The notes: a model not told the origin generated them from the letters alone. Positions 1-11,629 are shown, numbered from the stretch's first letter. The stretch: DNA of 64,000 nucleotides from Tubiluchus corallicola (GCA_030141605.1 JAQGDQ010000298.1:64001-128000), one strand, 5' to 3'. Program-made: numbers and translations.

Positions 1-3000
1 AAAGCAAGGATAGAAGTGATACATAAAAGAATGTTCAAAAGGATAGGAAGAGTGGCTTGTGGAGATTCAGCTCATGAGATGACGGAGCACTCTGGATTCT
101 ACTCAAAAAGAACACAAGATTATGACTGTTGTGTCACAGGAACAATAGGTAGTTCCCGATACTAATTTGTATAAGAAGCAAACAGATATTGTTTAACTGA
201 CGATTTAAAGTGGTAAATGTTACACTGGTACTTTACATTGGGTGGTTGTGAGTTCCAAAGTTTAGGTCCACTATAGCTAATGAAATGTTTTGCAGTATTA
301 CAAAGCTATTTGTTTATGTTAATTGTTTTGACCCTTGCAGGTCATGCGGTCAATACAGTTCCGAAACGAGTCTCCTCTGGAGATCCAGTCATTTTGTGGT
401 GGACACCATTTACCGGTCAGGTGGGAGCACGGAGACGATGTGGATCACATTATTGTTACATTACTCAAAATCGGCACTTTCAAACACATCCTCAAACTAA
501 GGTGCAGTATGTTTCAAATTTTTTTTTGGAATATGAAAAACCTTAGACAATGGTAAATGCTTTAGATTGATTCTCTGAAACTGTCCACATGTACATAGGT
601 AGTATCATATATGATGTAAATACAGTAGTACCTCTGTTTTCAACCATAATTCGTTCGTAAAAAGTGTTTGAAAACCGATTTCGTTTAGAAGCGAATCATT
701 TATTCTCGTAAGAAATAATGCAAAAGCAAATAATCCGTTCTCAAGCGCCACATGAACTGTAAAGTATTACTAAAATGAAATACAATAATTCAAAAATGTT
801 TAATCAACAGTAGATATGATATAATTGATAAGAAAAACATAATAGAATTACTGTGAAAGAAAAACATAATTATTCCTGCATGAAAAGGTGGAGAAACGTA
901 AGCGTAGAAAGTATTTAGCGATATTACGCGATTCAAATCTTGTGCGTGATTACTCTCGGTCGGTTATGCTCGGCTCTACTCGGCTCGCCGCGCATGTGTT
1001 CATCACGTGTTTGGCGGTTGGTCGAGTACCGAAATTCTCGTTGAGAGCGGAGACAATTTCAGCTCGAATTTTCTGATTGAAAACCGATTTGTACGAGTAC
1101 GGACACGTTTGAAAATGGAGGTATGACTGTAGGTAGTATCGTACATGTAGGGTGTTGGGCAGACAATGTTTTTCATTATCTACAAAACCTAAAATTGTAA
1201 AGTTTGTAAAATGAGACTAGATCAAATGTAAAAATTAAATTTACTAAATTATAATTTTGTTAAGATTTTTGCTGACCGGATCAAATGTGGATCCAAGAAG
1301 GGGAGTTTTATTGTTCTCCAGATCAAATGCGGATCCAAGAAGGGGAGTTTTATTGTTCTCCAGATCAAATGCGGATCCAAGAAGGGGAGTTTTATTGTTC
1401 TCCAGATCAAATGCGGATCCAAGAAGGGGAGTTTTATTGTTCTCCAGATCAAATGCGTATCCAAGAAGGGGAGTTTTATTGTTCTTCAGATCAAATGCGG
1501 ATCCAAGAAGGGGAGTTTTATTGTTCTCCAGATCAAATGCGTATCCAAGAGGGGGAGTTTTATTGTTCTCCAGATCAAATGCGGATCCAAGAAGGGGAGT
1601 TTTATTGTTCTCCAGATCAAATGCGGATCCAAGAATGGGAGTTTTATTGTTCTCCAGATCAAATGTGGATCCAAGAGGGGGAGTTTTATTGTTCTCCAGA
1701 TCAAATGCGGATCCAAGAAGGGGAGTTTTATTGTTCTTCAGATCAAATGCGGATCCAAGAAGGGGAGTTTTATTGTTCTCCAGATCAAATGCGTATCCAA
1801 GGAGGGGAGTCGATCTAGTCAAGCTCAGCTTTGAATGTGTTATAATTTTTTATTTTTACTTGCCTATGATATTTTTATTGAAAATGATTTTTCTTTTCAG
1901 GTTTTTATGTTCTACGGAACAGATTTTAAAGCAGACGACATTCCGCTACCTAGGGAGCCTCGACACCTGTGGGCGCTGCTGCACGAAGAATCTCCAAAAA
2001 ATAACTACCTCTTCTCGCACGAGGACGTTCTTGTCTTTTTCAACTATACTGCCACTTTTCGACAGAAGTCGGACTTTCCGTTGACGTTGTTGTATCTGGA
2101 AAGCTTAGAGTATTTGACGTCCAGTGAATTTGTGGTGCCAATAGAGAAGAAAAATGAATTACTAAATGTTCTAGCTCCGATTGTTTACGTGCATTCAGAC
2201 TGTGACACTCCATCAGGCAGAGATGAATATGTGCAAGAACTCATGAAATATATCAAGATTGATTCATATGGTAAATGCCTGCATAACATCGACTTGCCAA
2301 AACAGTGAGTATCTATATAATGAACTTTTAATTTTGTTCCCTAGTATAATATGAGATGTCGTCCTTTGTTTGTAAACGTGTAAATATTTTGTTTTTTGGG
2401 TTTTTTGTGAATATTTTAATTGTAAACCAATTTTTATTACAGGCACATAAAAACATTTATAGCTAAAAAGAATTCAACTTTATTAAAACTTTTACAGAAA
2501 AAAATTAAAAGTTAAAATCATGCCAAGCATCTTAATTTTTTAATGTAAAAGTTTTAATGAAGTTGTTTTTAACGGTGAATACTTTACTTGTAATTTTGTG
2601 AGCATGTGTCTTATGTAAATGACTGTAACAATTTGTACTAATACTTACCCAATAAATATATCGAATATATCAAATAATTATATAATATCATATAAAGTGC
2701 AAGTATAGTAAATGAACGTGTAGGATGTTCGTGCATTACTGATTATTTACATTGTTTGATTCGCAAAATCTTTGCAGGGACTTTGCATTTCTTAACCCTT
2801 ATAGGGTCACGATTTTTTACAACCGATTTTGGTAACTGGGGGTAAAAAATTACCCCCACCATAATTCGTAAATTACTTTTGATAAACCACCGTGTTTCAT
2901 TAGTAAACAGCAACAGCAAAATTTGTGATTATGCTGACCACCATAGGATACATTATACCTCTGCTTAAAGACATGTGACTTACTAGTAATACGAAATTTA

Positions 3001-5867
3001 ATTTCACTTAGTTACGTTCCCTTATCTATGCTGGAATAACTGTGGACAACTGACATGCGTGTGCAAAAATTATTGTTATTTTGAATTATTTTGACTAGTT
3101 CTACGTCAGCATACAGACGTCTGACATTTTGTTTTATCAGATACATCGCCCGTATAATGTATAGACAAGCGAAGTAAAGTTTTGACAATTTTAAAAAATC
3201 GACCTATTGCATTTTCACTTTTATTTCGTGGTGAGACAATGCGCCTAAAATAAATAACTGAATGTATTTTGTTCACAAAAGATATTAAGAAAAAGTCATA
3301 GAAACGGTTTACTGGGATGCATTTGATAAAAGGGTAAAATGCAAAAAATCGGTCTGGGGGTAATGTTTTACCCCCCGGTGACCCTATAGGGGTTAAACTC
3401 CAATGGTTGACGTCACGATCTAAAGCTGTTATATAAGGATCATAGCACACGTGATTCTGAATGATGAATTGTGAACTTCACTTTCAAACACGAAAGTTTA
3501 TATTTAAGCAAAACGAAATAGTGTTTAACTCATGAATGGTCGTCGACTTTATCAGTTTTTTAACGATAAACGCAATAATACCGTTGCACTTCATAGGTGC
3601 CTGTTTGTGACGAGTGAATGGAAATATTTTGCAAAAATGGAAAACTTCAACATTTGCTGGTAATTTTAGAGCACACCATGATGATGTGTAGAATATATAG
3701 TAGTTTGAGTTCATGACAGCATTATCTGTAGGTTGAATTTTCGATAAACATCTTAAAACACATTGACTGAAATTGTATTTTTTATGACAAATTATTTTTA
3801 ATTTTTAATGTCTTTTAAATTTTATGTTTCTTATGAATTTTAAATGTATTTTAGTGTTCAGCGTGCTGAGATTTTAAATGATGTAGTGCGCTATATAAAT
3901 AAGCTTTACATTACATTACATTACGTTGCATTACATGAATGTCTAGGTCATAAAAAGCAATAGCAATATGACCCACTACAAGGAAACTACCAGATTCTAG
4001 AACTAATTAATCACTAAGCAGATAACTGCTAATATCATATATATTAATTCCGGTGGTATATACATATATATATATATATATGGATATATAACTGACGAGG
4101 CTACAGCTCCAACGACGGCAAAATTTTAACGATAAACAACGATAAACCCACATAATCTTGGCTTTACTTTTTAATGGAATATTCATGTACAAAACTGCAT
4201 AGCTCATGTGGAAAAATGTACAGCATATGTTTTTATCGTCTACTGTTTTTTCTAACTTCATTTGTTATTTTTTATTTCAAAGCTTAGAAGATCCTGTTGA
4301 TGGTATGCACCACAAAGATTTTTACGGCATTCTAGCCAACTATAAATTCATGCTTACTTTTGAAAATGCAGTCTGTGATGATTACATTACCGAAAAGCTA
4401 TGGCGATCTCTGCATTTGGGAGTAGTGCCCATCTACCATGGTGCAACCAATGTCCAGGTAATCTGGCCGCGTGTTGGTTTGCAGAAATTTCTGAATTTTA
4501 CAACAAAAATGTGAATAGGATGCTAAGTGAATTTGCATTTTTTTTCAGCGAGGCGCATCACGACAAAATTACCTATTATGGTACCTTAGTCATTTCAGAA
4601 AAGAAGTCCAGGAATATGTCTAATGTTAGTGTGCTACTGTCAATTGTTTCGTTTATGTAACTTACTATAAGTGTTCAATTTTTCTTCAGTAACATTACTC
4701 GGTAATGAAAACACAAACAGAAACATAAATAGATAATGTAGCAGGCATATTTAGAATTCGTGAGAGGGCCACGGCGTCTCGTGACAGGCGTTTTCCCGGA
4801 CCCAAGTCGTGATTTTTTTGAAATTTTGATCAGACGGCATGTGGAAAAAACGTTCGCTAGTGATGCTTAGTGGGACTTTCGAAAGGAGATATATCGCTCT
4901 TTAGAAAGAGCAAAAATAGGGCTACACGTTGGTGTGGGCGATGCTTTGGAACATGTCCACCAAGAGGAGTGACGACGAGTTAGTTAGATGTTCTATTTTC
5001 AGCAATTTTCGCTTGGAAAACTGCTGATGCAAAGCCATTGTTCTGACGTCATCCATTGTACTCTGCTTATAACCTCATAACTTGAATTCAGTAAAAGCTG
5101 CTACTGGCTTTGCATTATAAATGAGGACTGTGTAGGATGTTCGCGCATTGTTGATTATGAGTGTATTTATACGCAAAATTTTTTGCGGGGCCTTTGCTAT
5201 TATGTAATTAAAGTTGAAGTCGTAAGGATAAATCCCAATTCGTGTTGTCAGGCAGGATCGGATTATCCTATATTCTGTTCTAGAATATCTCTTGTATAGT
5301 GACACTAAAAGAAAAATTGAAGATGTTCGTTGTTAAATTTTTCACATTAATTTTGGTGATAACTACTACTAAAATAATGATTTTATTTCCATTCAGGATT
5401 GGTTACCAGACGAGAATTCGGTGATTAATGTTGATGACTTTCCGACTCCTGAGTCTCTAGCAGAATTTCTACAGCAGCTCAATACCGATGATGAACAATA
5501 CTTATCCTATCTCAGTTTTAAGAAAAATGGCGTCAAAAACCAGCGATTGAGCAATGCGATGAAACAGCGAAAGTGGGGCATCAACAACGATTTCGAAAAG
5601 GGAAATTTCGTTGAGCACTACGAATGTTTCGTGTGTGAAATGGCTCACAAGCATACAGGCACACACATTGCGTCCTTGGAACATTACGGTTGTCCCGGCC
5701 CAGAGCAGACAGGCCTTAATGGTGTGGTACAATCGCTGTGGAAAAACATTTACGACCAATCTGTGATCGAAGCAAAAGCATTCCAGCAATTAACTCAGCG
5801 AAATTCGGTTTATTCCTCCCAAGAATTTTATGATTTGGTGGGAAATTTGTTAGCTAATCAAGATTGA
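1..5867 (+). CDS. FUT10: FUT10/FUT11-type fucosyltransferase (GT10 family), 5' end off window
   Basis: Five exons join in phase: 1-148, 341-501, 1901-2304, 4283-4457 and 5397-5867 (TGA), giving 452 residues. All introns are GT-AG; phases are 1, 0, 2 and 0. The order of conserved blocks matches vertebrate FUT10: PVILWWTPFTG, VFMFYGTDFKADDIPLPRE, HEESPKNNYLFSHEDV with FNYTATF, YVHSDCDTPSGRDEYV, DSYGKCLHNIDLPK, then the GT10 donor-binding block FENAVCDDYITEKLWRSL and LGVVPIYHGA, and a Cys-containing tail (YECFVCEM, HYGCPGPE). GT10 enzymes move fucose from GDP-fucose; FUT10 and FUT11 have recently been described as ER protein O-fucosyltransferases acting on EMI domains, so that role is an inference by family. 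The start codon and membrane anchor probably lie on an exon left of position 1. Exon 1-148 is open throughout and phase-compatible but has no diagnostic motif, so it is the weakest exon. FUT11 is the alternative name; both belong to one clade. Confidence 0.9.
623..1129. mobile_element. pogo/Tigger-like MITE in fucosyltransferase intron 2
   Basis: A 507-bp element flanked by TA on both sides (621-622 and 1130-1131). The left end reads CAGTAGTACCTCTGTTTTCA; the right end, read inward, is CAGTCATACCTCCATTTTCA, so the terminal inverted repeats match with a few differences. CAGT..ACCTC ends and a TA duplication are typical of pogo/Tigger (Tc1/mariner) elements. No transposase is present. Two further elements in the window (46375 and 55010) have related ends. 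Confidence 0.75.
1277..1811. repeat. 42-bp minisatellite, about 13 copies, intronic
   Basis: Near-identical 42-bp units (core GATCAAATGCGGATCCAAGA then GGGGAGTTTTATTGTTCTCC) run in tandem with few substitutions, between exons 341-501 and 1901-2304 of the fucosyltransferase gene. The unit length is a multiple of three and lacks stops in several frames, so long repetitive reading frames appear on both strands; neither joins a flanking exon in phase and I do not regard them as coding. Confidence 0.95.
2796..3392. mobile_element. piggyBac-like MITE, copy 1
   Basis: A 597-bp element bounded by TTAA on both sides (2792-2795 and 3393-3396). The left end CCCTTATAGGGTCACG is matched by the right end read inward, CCCCTATAGGGTCACC. 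TTAA duplication with C-rich ends is the piggyBac signature. The interior has no transposase and is shared with the copy at 33426-34036. It lies in the intron between fucosyltransferase exons 1901-2304 and 4283-4457. Confidence 0.85.
3780..3935 (+). mobile_element. L2-type LINE/SINE 3' tail
   Basis: The stretch near 3885 reads GTAGTGCGCTATATAAATAA and then ends in short tandem ATTAC units (3908-3935). This combination, a GCGCTATATAAATA block followed by a pentamer tail, is typical of the 3' ends of L2-type LINEs and the SINEs they mobilise. Only the tail is recognisable; no coding part is seen upstream. Intronic in the fucosyltransferase gene. Confidence 0.55.
4057..4084. repeat. (TA)n microsatellite
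   Basis: A run of TA dinucleotides just after the sequence ATTAATTCCGGTGGTAT. A close match to that flank occurs on the opposite strand near 8160-8180, so both may be ends of one dispersed repeat family. Intronic. Confidence 0.8.
4458..5396. other. fucosyltransferase intron 4, no feature recognised
   Basis: Intron between the donor after GTCCAG (4457) and the acceptor before GATTGG (5397). I see no repeat, coding remnant or RNA gene in it. The segment 4740-5060 is somewhat more GC-rich than its surroundings but gives no recognisable motif. Confidence 0.6.
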
Positions 5868-6184
5868 GGTGAAGTGAACACCGTCTCGTGTCATTACCTT
5901 TTAGCTACTACTGTATCTAGTTAGTACAAAAATTACGCTTTAGAAAGTTACTATCTAGCAAGACATTGTTCTACTTACCAGTATTGTGGACCTTAAATGA
6001 ATTTTTCTAACTCTCTGAACTTTCTAACTTTTTCTTAACTCTAAAATAAATTCAAACTCTTCAAATTAGTTTTAAGTATAAAATATTTCTTTTTTACAGG
6101 GGGTGTAAGATTAATAGCGTCGTTAATGTTTTCTCCTTTTTATACGCTTCGGCACGCTGCAAGCCAGAATCCAGCTTTCAGCAG
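5868..6184 (+). other. fucosyltransferase 3' UTR with polyadenylation signal
   Basis: Follows the TGA at 5865-5867. A canonical AATAAA lies at 6045-6050, about 180 bases after the stop, and is the likely polyadenylation signal. The 39/32-bp minisatellite begins about 135 bases further on, just outside the predicted transcript. Confidence 0.6.
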
Positions 6185-7541
6185 CGAAGCCTAGTCACTG
6201 GTCACTGGTGTTTGTGACAAGATCAGAGTCTAGTCACTGGTCACTGGTGTTTGTGACAAAACCAGAGCCTAGTCACTGGTCACTGGTGTTTGTGACAAGA
6301 CCAGAGCCTAGTCACTGGTCACTGGTGTTTGTGACAAGACCAGAGCCTAGTCACTGGTCACTGGTGTTTGTGACGAGACCAGAGCCTAGTCACTGGTCAC
6401 TGGTGTTTGTGACAAGACCAGAGCCTAGTCACTGGTCACTGGTGTTTGTGGCAAAACCAGAGCCTAGTCACTGGTGTTTGTGACAAGACCAGAGCCTAGT
6501 CACTGGTCACTGGTGTTTGTGACAAGACCAGAGCCTAGTCACTGGTGTTTCTAACAAGACCAGAGCCTAGTCACTGGTCACTGGTGTTTGTGACAAGACC
6601 AGAGCCTAGTCACTGGTCACTGGTGTTTGTGACAAGACCAGAGCCTAGTCACTGGTGTTTGTGACAAGACCAGAGCCTAGTCACTGGTCACTGGTGTTTG
6701 TGACAAGACCATAGCCTAGTCACTGGTCACTGGTGTTTGTGACAAGACCAGAGCCTAGTCACTGGTGTTTGTGACAAGACCAGAGCCTAGTCACTGGTGT
6801 TTGTGACAAGACCAGAGCTTAGTCACTGGTGTTTGTGACAAGACCAGAGCCTAGTCACTGGTCACTGGTGTTTGTGACAAGACCAGAGCTTAGTCACTGG
6901 TGTTTGTGACAAGACCAGAGCCTAGTCACTGGTCACTGGTGTTTGTGACAAGACCATAGCCTAGTCACTGGTCACTGGTGTTTGTGACAAGACCAGAGCC
7001 TAGTCACTGGTGTTTGTGACAAGACCAGAGCCTAGTCACTGGTCACTGGTGTTTGTGACAAGACCAGAGCCTAGTTACTGGTCACTGGTGTTTGTGACAA
7101 GACCATAGCCTAGTCACTGGTCACTGGTGTTTGTGACAAGACCAGAGCCTAGTCACTGGTGTTTGTGACAAAACCAGAGCCTAGTCACTGGTCACTGGTG
7201 TTTGTGACAAGACCAGAGCCTAGTCACTGGTGTTTGTGACAAGACCAGAACCTAGTCACTGGTGTTTGTGGCAAGACCAGAGCCTAGTCACTGGTCACTG
7301 GTGTTTGTGACAAGACCAGAGCCTAGTCACTGGTGTTTGTGACAAGACCAGAGCCTAGTCACTGGTCACTGGTGTTTGTGACAAGACCATAGCCTAGTCA
7401 CTGGTCACTGGTGTTTGTGACAAGACCAGAGCCTAGTCACTGGTCACTGGTATTTGTGACAAGACCAGAGCCTAGTTACTGGTGTTTGTGACAAAACCAG
7501 AGCCTAGTCACTGGTCACTGGTGTTTGTGACAAGACCGGAG
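6185..7541. repeat. 39/32-bp minisatellite, about 37 copies
   Basis: Tandem units of CCTAGTCACTGG(TCACTGG)TGTTTGTGACAAGACCAGAG. Units come in two lengths: 39 bp with the 7-bp TCACTGG block doubled and 32 bp with it single. The two versions are interspersed irregularly. Substitutions are few (AGAGCC/ATAGCC, ACAAGA/ACAAAA). It lies just past the 3' end of the fucosyltransferase gene and abuts a SINE. Confidence 0.95.
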
Positions 7542-7559
7542 CTGGACTCATTGTCAAGG

Positions 7560-7745
7560 GTATGTCAATATGATGAAATCATAGTGAACTGGCAAATATG
7601 CCACGCACGTTTGAATGCAAATACATCCTTCCTGAACGAGGTTAACAGCCATAATTAGTATGGTGAATGAAACCTCCCAAAGCAGGTGTTGAACCCAGGT
7701 GGTCACAAACCATTCACTCACACCATGACCACTCAGCTATTATCA
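7560..7745 (-). mobile_element. tRNA-derived SINE
   Basis: Read on the minus strand, an RNA polymerase III box A (TAGCTGAGTGG) is followed 33 bases later by a box B (GGTTCAACACC), the spacing of a tRNA gene. The surrounding sequence does not fold as a functional tRNA, and the non-tRNA body continues to about 7560, where the minisatellite begins. This is a typical tRNA-headed SINE. The tail end is not sharply defined. Confidence 0.75.
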
Positions 7746-8317
7746 GCTTTTTGATAAGTTATGCAAAACACTTGCTACCATCCATTGACAAAAAAGTACA
7801 TGTATTGTAGATTAATGCCACTTTGATTTTATAATATTTTAATCTTTTAAATAAATATACATTTTATTGGTTGCATCCAGCTGTGCATAAGACTTGTAAC
7901 AGGTGGTAAAATGTAACCATTTCAGAAAGTGTCTACTGAATTTTATAATGAAATGGTTTTATATTGGGATCGTTTTTGAGCAAAAAAATTTGCAACTTCC
8001 ATGTGTCCATGTCCTCCAATGTCTCCCGTTGGGCCCGATTCGAAAAATAAACTCCCATTGGCACGACACTAGATCGAGACCTTTTGTTTGATATATAGAT
8101 CGCCGCAAATGGTGCCGTCATTGTAGCTGTAGCCTCGTATCTTATGTATATATATTAAGCCCATACCACCGAAATTAATATATACGACTGTAACAACTTA
8201 CTGTAACACTGTCATGATTAGGAGTTATGCAAGTTGTTGTTGGCATCCTTCTGTCTCCGAAGACAATGGAGTGTGAGCCAAGAGAGTCAGTTATTGATCA
8301 CATTATTCCGATCACAT
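7746..8317. other. intergenic, no gene
   Basis: AT-rich sequence between the SINE and the 5S-like sequence. Short frames on both strands around 7900-8120 carry no recognisable domain. Near 8140-8185 (minus strand) is ATATTAATTTCGGTGGTAT, shared with the intronic site at about 4035-4055, which suggests the tail of a dispersed repeat that may include the 5S-like block. Confidence 0.5.
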
Positions 8318-8432
8318 ATCAGCACCTGGTATTCCTAGGCGGTCACCTATCCAAGTGCTAACCAGGCCCTACGTTGCTTAACTTCGGTGATCAGACGAAA
8401 ACTGGTGTTTTCAACGTGATATGGCCGTAGCA
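8318..8432 (-). rRNA. 5S rRNA-like sequence (pseudogene or SINE head)
   Basis: On the minus strand from 8432 the sequence follows 5S rRNA from its 5' end: GCTACGGCCATATCACGTTG, CACCGAAGTTAAGCAACG (box A region), GGGCCTGGTTAGCACTTGGA (intermediate element region), GGTGACCGCCTAGGAATACC (box C region) and GGTGCTG. Differences from usual animal 5S include GATAGG for GATGGG. After GGTGCTG the expected 3' strand that closes helix I against GCTACGG is replaced by unrelated sequence, and no T-run terminator follows. A working 5S gene is therefore unlikely; a 5S pseudogene or the 5S-derived head of a SINE3-like element is more likely. It starts exactly where a LINE coding remnant ends. Confidence 0.8.
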
Positions 8433-8674
8433 GTTACGCAAGTACACTCGTAGAAACCCCGTATTTTTTCCATAAAATTGTTGATTAAGGATTCAAATTT
8501 TACTATGGTTAGTGCGGGAATCACCAAGGCAGGCAGATTATCCCATTCATTCACAACTCTCGCTGTAAATGAATATTCATAAATGTCAAGACGTGTTATG
8601 ACTTCTGCATAGCAAACTGATCGTGCATTCAAGACTGATTTTTTTCTCACTATGCATCTGTGTAAAGATATCAA
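8433..8674 (-). pseudogene. LINE ORF2 C-terminal fragment fused to 5S-like sequence
   Basis: The minus frame contains YEYSFTARVVNEWDNLP and FESLINNFM, matching the SFxxRxxxxWNxLP...F+xxL block at the C-terminal end of jockey/CR1/L2-type LINE reverse transcriptase proteins. No reverse transcriptase core is present. The frame does not stop at its own end but runs about 20 bases into the 5S-like sequence before a TGA, so the join sits inside the reading frame. Confidence 0.6.
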
Positions 8675-8957
8675 CCATTCCTATTTACATATTTACGAGT
8701 TATAATTTTTTTGTATCTTAATAATCGAAGTAAAATATTTTTTGATTTGTGCTGCACTGTCGTGGTTCAGTCCTTTATTAGTAAAATTTCAATATATACA
8801 GCAACTACAATTGTAATGTAGGTGCTGATTATTTCAATGGTGCTCACACTAGATATTAGCACTTTTACCGTAAAAGTCTTACATACTTGTAGTTGTGCCA
8901 TCTTCAACTCATTTTGCATGATAGTAAAGAGTAAATCCTGGAAATAGGCATTTCACT

Positions 8958-9404
8958 CAGTGGCAGCTTGTGTATAGGTACTGTGGTACTGCAGCACCCC
9001 CTATTTTTACTCAATAGTATCGATAATATTCAATATAATAAGTATTTTCTTTAGTTCTTGCTTTATACTTTATGTATGATCCAGAGCACGTGAGAGTAAT
9101 ACAGTTTACTTCACAACCCAGCACAGTGTGCTCCAACAACGCTGTGTTTGACTGTTGTGCGCATGCGACCATGTCTAAGCCCAGGTAGAGAAAGTACTGT
9201 CGCTCACACAGTTTGTTGTCAGTTGTCACATGCTTACCGCGAATGGATCAAGTATAACCTGCGACAATTTAGGCTATTAGTAAGCAAAAAATATTTTTTA
9301 CAACACAACGATTACACATGTTCGTTACGTTTTACCTTATATTACAACGACTAAAAGTTTTCGGAAGGAGCACCCCCACCAATTTTAACTATGAGCCGCC
9401 ACTG
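8958..9404. mobile_element. hAT-like MITE, copy 1
   Basis: Ends are CAGTGGCAGCTTGTG on the left and, read inward from the right, CAGTGGCGGCTCATAG. The flanking octamers ATTTCACT (8950-8957) and ACTTCAAT (9405-9412) match at 6 of 8 positions, fitting an old 8-bp hAT target duplication. About 447 bp with no transposase. A second copy of the same family is at 37519-38001; both share the internal block AGGTAGAGAAAGTACTGTCG. Confidence 0.75.
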
Positions 9405-9412
9405 ACTTCAAT

Positions 9413-10680
9413 AGGCAGTAAAGTTCCTGTTGTGTTCTGTTCCACATCTGTGGCATATCGTTATGTATTGTTCTGCTTACTACTGAGTTACTGTTTTCAT
9501 AATTAAAAGCCCTTCCTAATTTAGTGTGAACATTTTCCCAAATGAAATAAGGTTGTCTAGCTAGATTCATATCTTTGCAGCCCATCTGTATATTAGATCC
9601 AGTATGAATTAAAAATTGGATTTAACCAGATTCAACTTAAATGTATTTGATTATAGTAACGGATAGCTTAAAAAATTGTTCTTAGACAGTGATAATAGCT
9701 AGTTATAGGTGATGTCATACAGTTAGATTAGGTATCAAAAAATTATGATATTTACACCAGATAGATATTATTTTAACAAATCATAGACTAGATTATTTGT
9801 GACAAGGAGTTTATATTGTAAAACATGAAGCCATGATGTAATTAATCATTTTCTTCATATTTTTAACCTTTTTGTTTATATTTTATTTACTAAATAGTAA
9901 ATAGTTGTAAATAGTTTGTTTATTAATGAAGATGGAATGTGAGCTAGTTTAAGGCATCTATGATTGTGGCAGTTGTGATTTCAGAGTTTTATCTTTTCTA
10001 TTACTCAAATATTGTTTACAAATAATCTTTAAATTGTGTAAAGTAAACTTTCGCATATGTTTCAAGTCGATAAACTTTTGAGCAGCTAGTTAAATAGTTT
10101 CATGTTACAAAAACATGCAGAAATTACATAATTATGTAGCATGTTTGTATAGTAATGATCATGATTTCTGTTAAATGTAAACAATAAACAAAAATTTCCG
10201 CACAAGGCAATTTCAGTTGAGTGAATTAATTATTGTTTTGTTTACATCATTAGATTTGTGAGTTCAGAATTTTCATAATCCAGTGTTCTAGACAGCTGAA
10301 ATGTCAACTTCACCATTTCTGGACTCTGGAAATTGTTTAAAGTACAAATGCAGTTTATTTGAAGATAAACAGGTCAGTCTGTCAAGTCTAGTCATTAGAC
10401 ACCGCCTTTAATGAATTAGACTCCACCTTTAACATTTCCAGACACAATCACCCTGCATTCTGGCACTGTTCCATCCAAGACCTTGCGTGAATATTGCTGT
10501 CCAAACACAGGACATCTGTGACTCAAATGTTGAAAATAGTGTAGATTGTAATAGTGTCTATCTAATCATTTGACACGGCCTCGGTGCAAACGACACAGTA
10601 TGAATATTTAATTTCAAGCACTGTGGAGCACTGAATCATAAAGCAAAAGACGTTAACTCTTTCCTGGTACCTTTTACGCA
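9413..10680. other. intergenic, no gene recognised
   Basis: AT-rich DNA between the hAT-like MITE and the dispersed repeat at 10690. Scanning both strands I find no exon, RNA gene or clear element. The convergent ends of the fucosyltransferase and ZCCHC7-like genes lie on either side. Confidence 0.5.
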
Positions 10681-10689
10681 CAAGTCAAT

Positions 10690-11110
10690 GATCAATACAA
10701 ATGAGATAATCGTAAGCCTTCTGGAAAGTTAGACCCATTTCAATGTTTGCAAGAATTGTTAGAATTTAGTAATAAAAGTGTGGTGAGCGTCTTGTGGAAT
10801 TAGTGAACTAGCGGTCATTTCACGCTTGTGTGCTCCCCCCATTTTGAAAGCTCATTCTTCCACCAATGAAGTCATTCATCAGCTGAACAAGTGTACTGTC
10901 AAATTCTGTCAAAAGTATAAGTTTTTACAAAAAAATTAGATAGCCAATTTAGAGATATTTTTCTATTAATACTAGGTGAGCTGAAGAAGCTTGAATTAGT
11001 TTAAACAGTTCACGCTTACGGAAAGTCACGAAGTCCACCAGTTACATCATAATTTTCAAGTGAATGGCAGCAACCGCAACACCTGAAAACTTCTATACAG
11101 GTGTAGTGTA
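10690..11110. repeat. dispersed repeat family, copy 1
   Basis: Shares interspersed blocks with 61800-62245 in the same order and orientation: TTTAGTAATAAAA, a CTCATTCTTC/CCAATGA stretch, CTGTCAAA.TCTGTCAAAAG, and TTTTCAAGTGAATGGC.GCAACC. The copies are well diverged. No reading frame and no clear terminal repeats are visible. The 11580-12170 region resembles the distal part again, with a hAT element inserted in it. Confidence 0.6.
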
Positions 11111-11629
11111 AATTAACTTCATGCACTAGAGACACTTTTCTGCAAATAGCTTTGTTATAAAATGTCAATATTTAATTCATATACAACAGTAACTCCTGTA
11201 AAAAGTTCCAGTCGTAAAGTAAACAAAATTGCCAAAGGCTCCTTTCATTCTTGTAAGAACTTACTGAAATTGAAGCAAAATTTAAAAAGAAAATTAAAAA
11301 TCAAAGTGTGTAGTGACTTTTGACACACCTATATGTAGACAAAAAATCTAGTTCTCACATTAGACAACAAACAGCATTGAATAACATACAGCTTGGATAC
11401 TTTGAAAAACATTTGTGACTTCGTCGGTTGTTTTAGCTCTCATAAGTGTCTTGTTTGCTTGGCTCGTTTATCAAGTCAATGGAAATTCCAATTCTGCATG
11501 ATCTGATGGGAATCTGACTTAATAATTGTCCATCATGCTAAGGCTTGTTTACACATATTTTTAAGCTTATACCAGAGTCTCTGCATTGGCAACCATAGTG
11601 GCAGTATAAATTAATTTTACGCTTTAGAG

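Noticed and set aside
280-546. ATG at 280 as the start of the fucosyltransferase
   Set aside because: It lies in the intron before a good acceptor at 340; the upstream exon 1-148 joins in phase instead.
1244-2084. Long forward and reverse reading frames over the 42-bp repeat as a repetitive protein gene
   Set aside because: They come from a stop-free, multiple-of-three repeat, lack splice-compatible neighbours, and exist equally on both strands.
6185-7541. CRISPR array
   Set aside because: Units are contiguous with no unique spacers and the genome is eukaryotic; the same applies to the arrays at 1277, 20959, 46694 and 48858.
10860-10885. Minus-strand CTGATGA followed by a small hairpin as a hammerhead
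   Set aside because: No GAAA follows the putative stem II.
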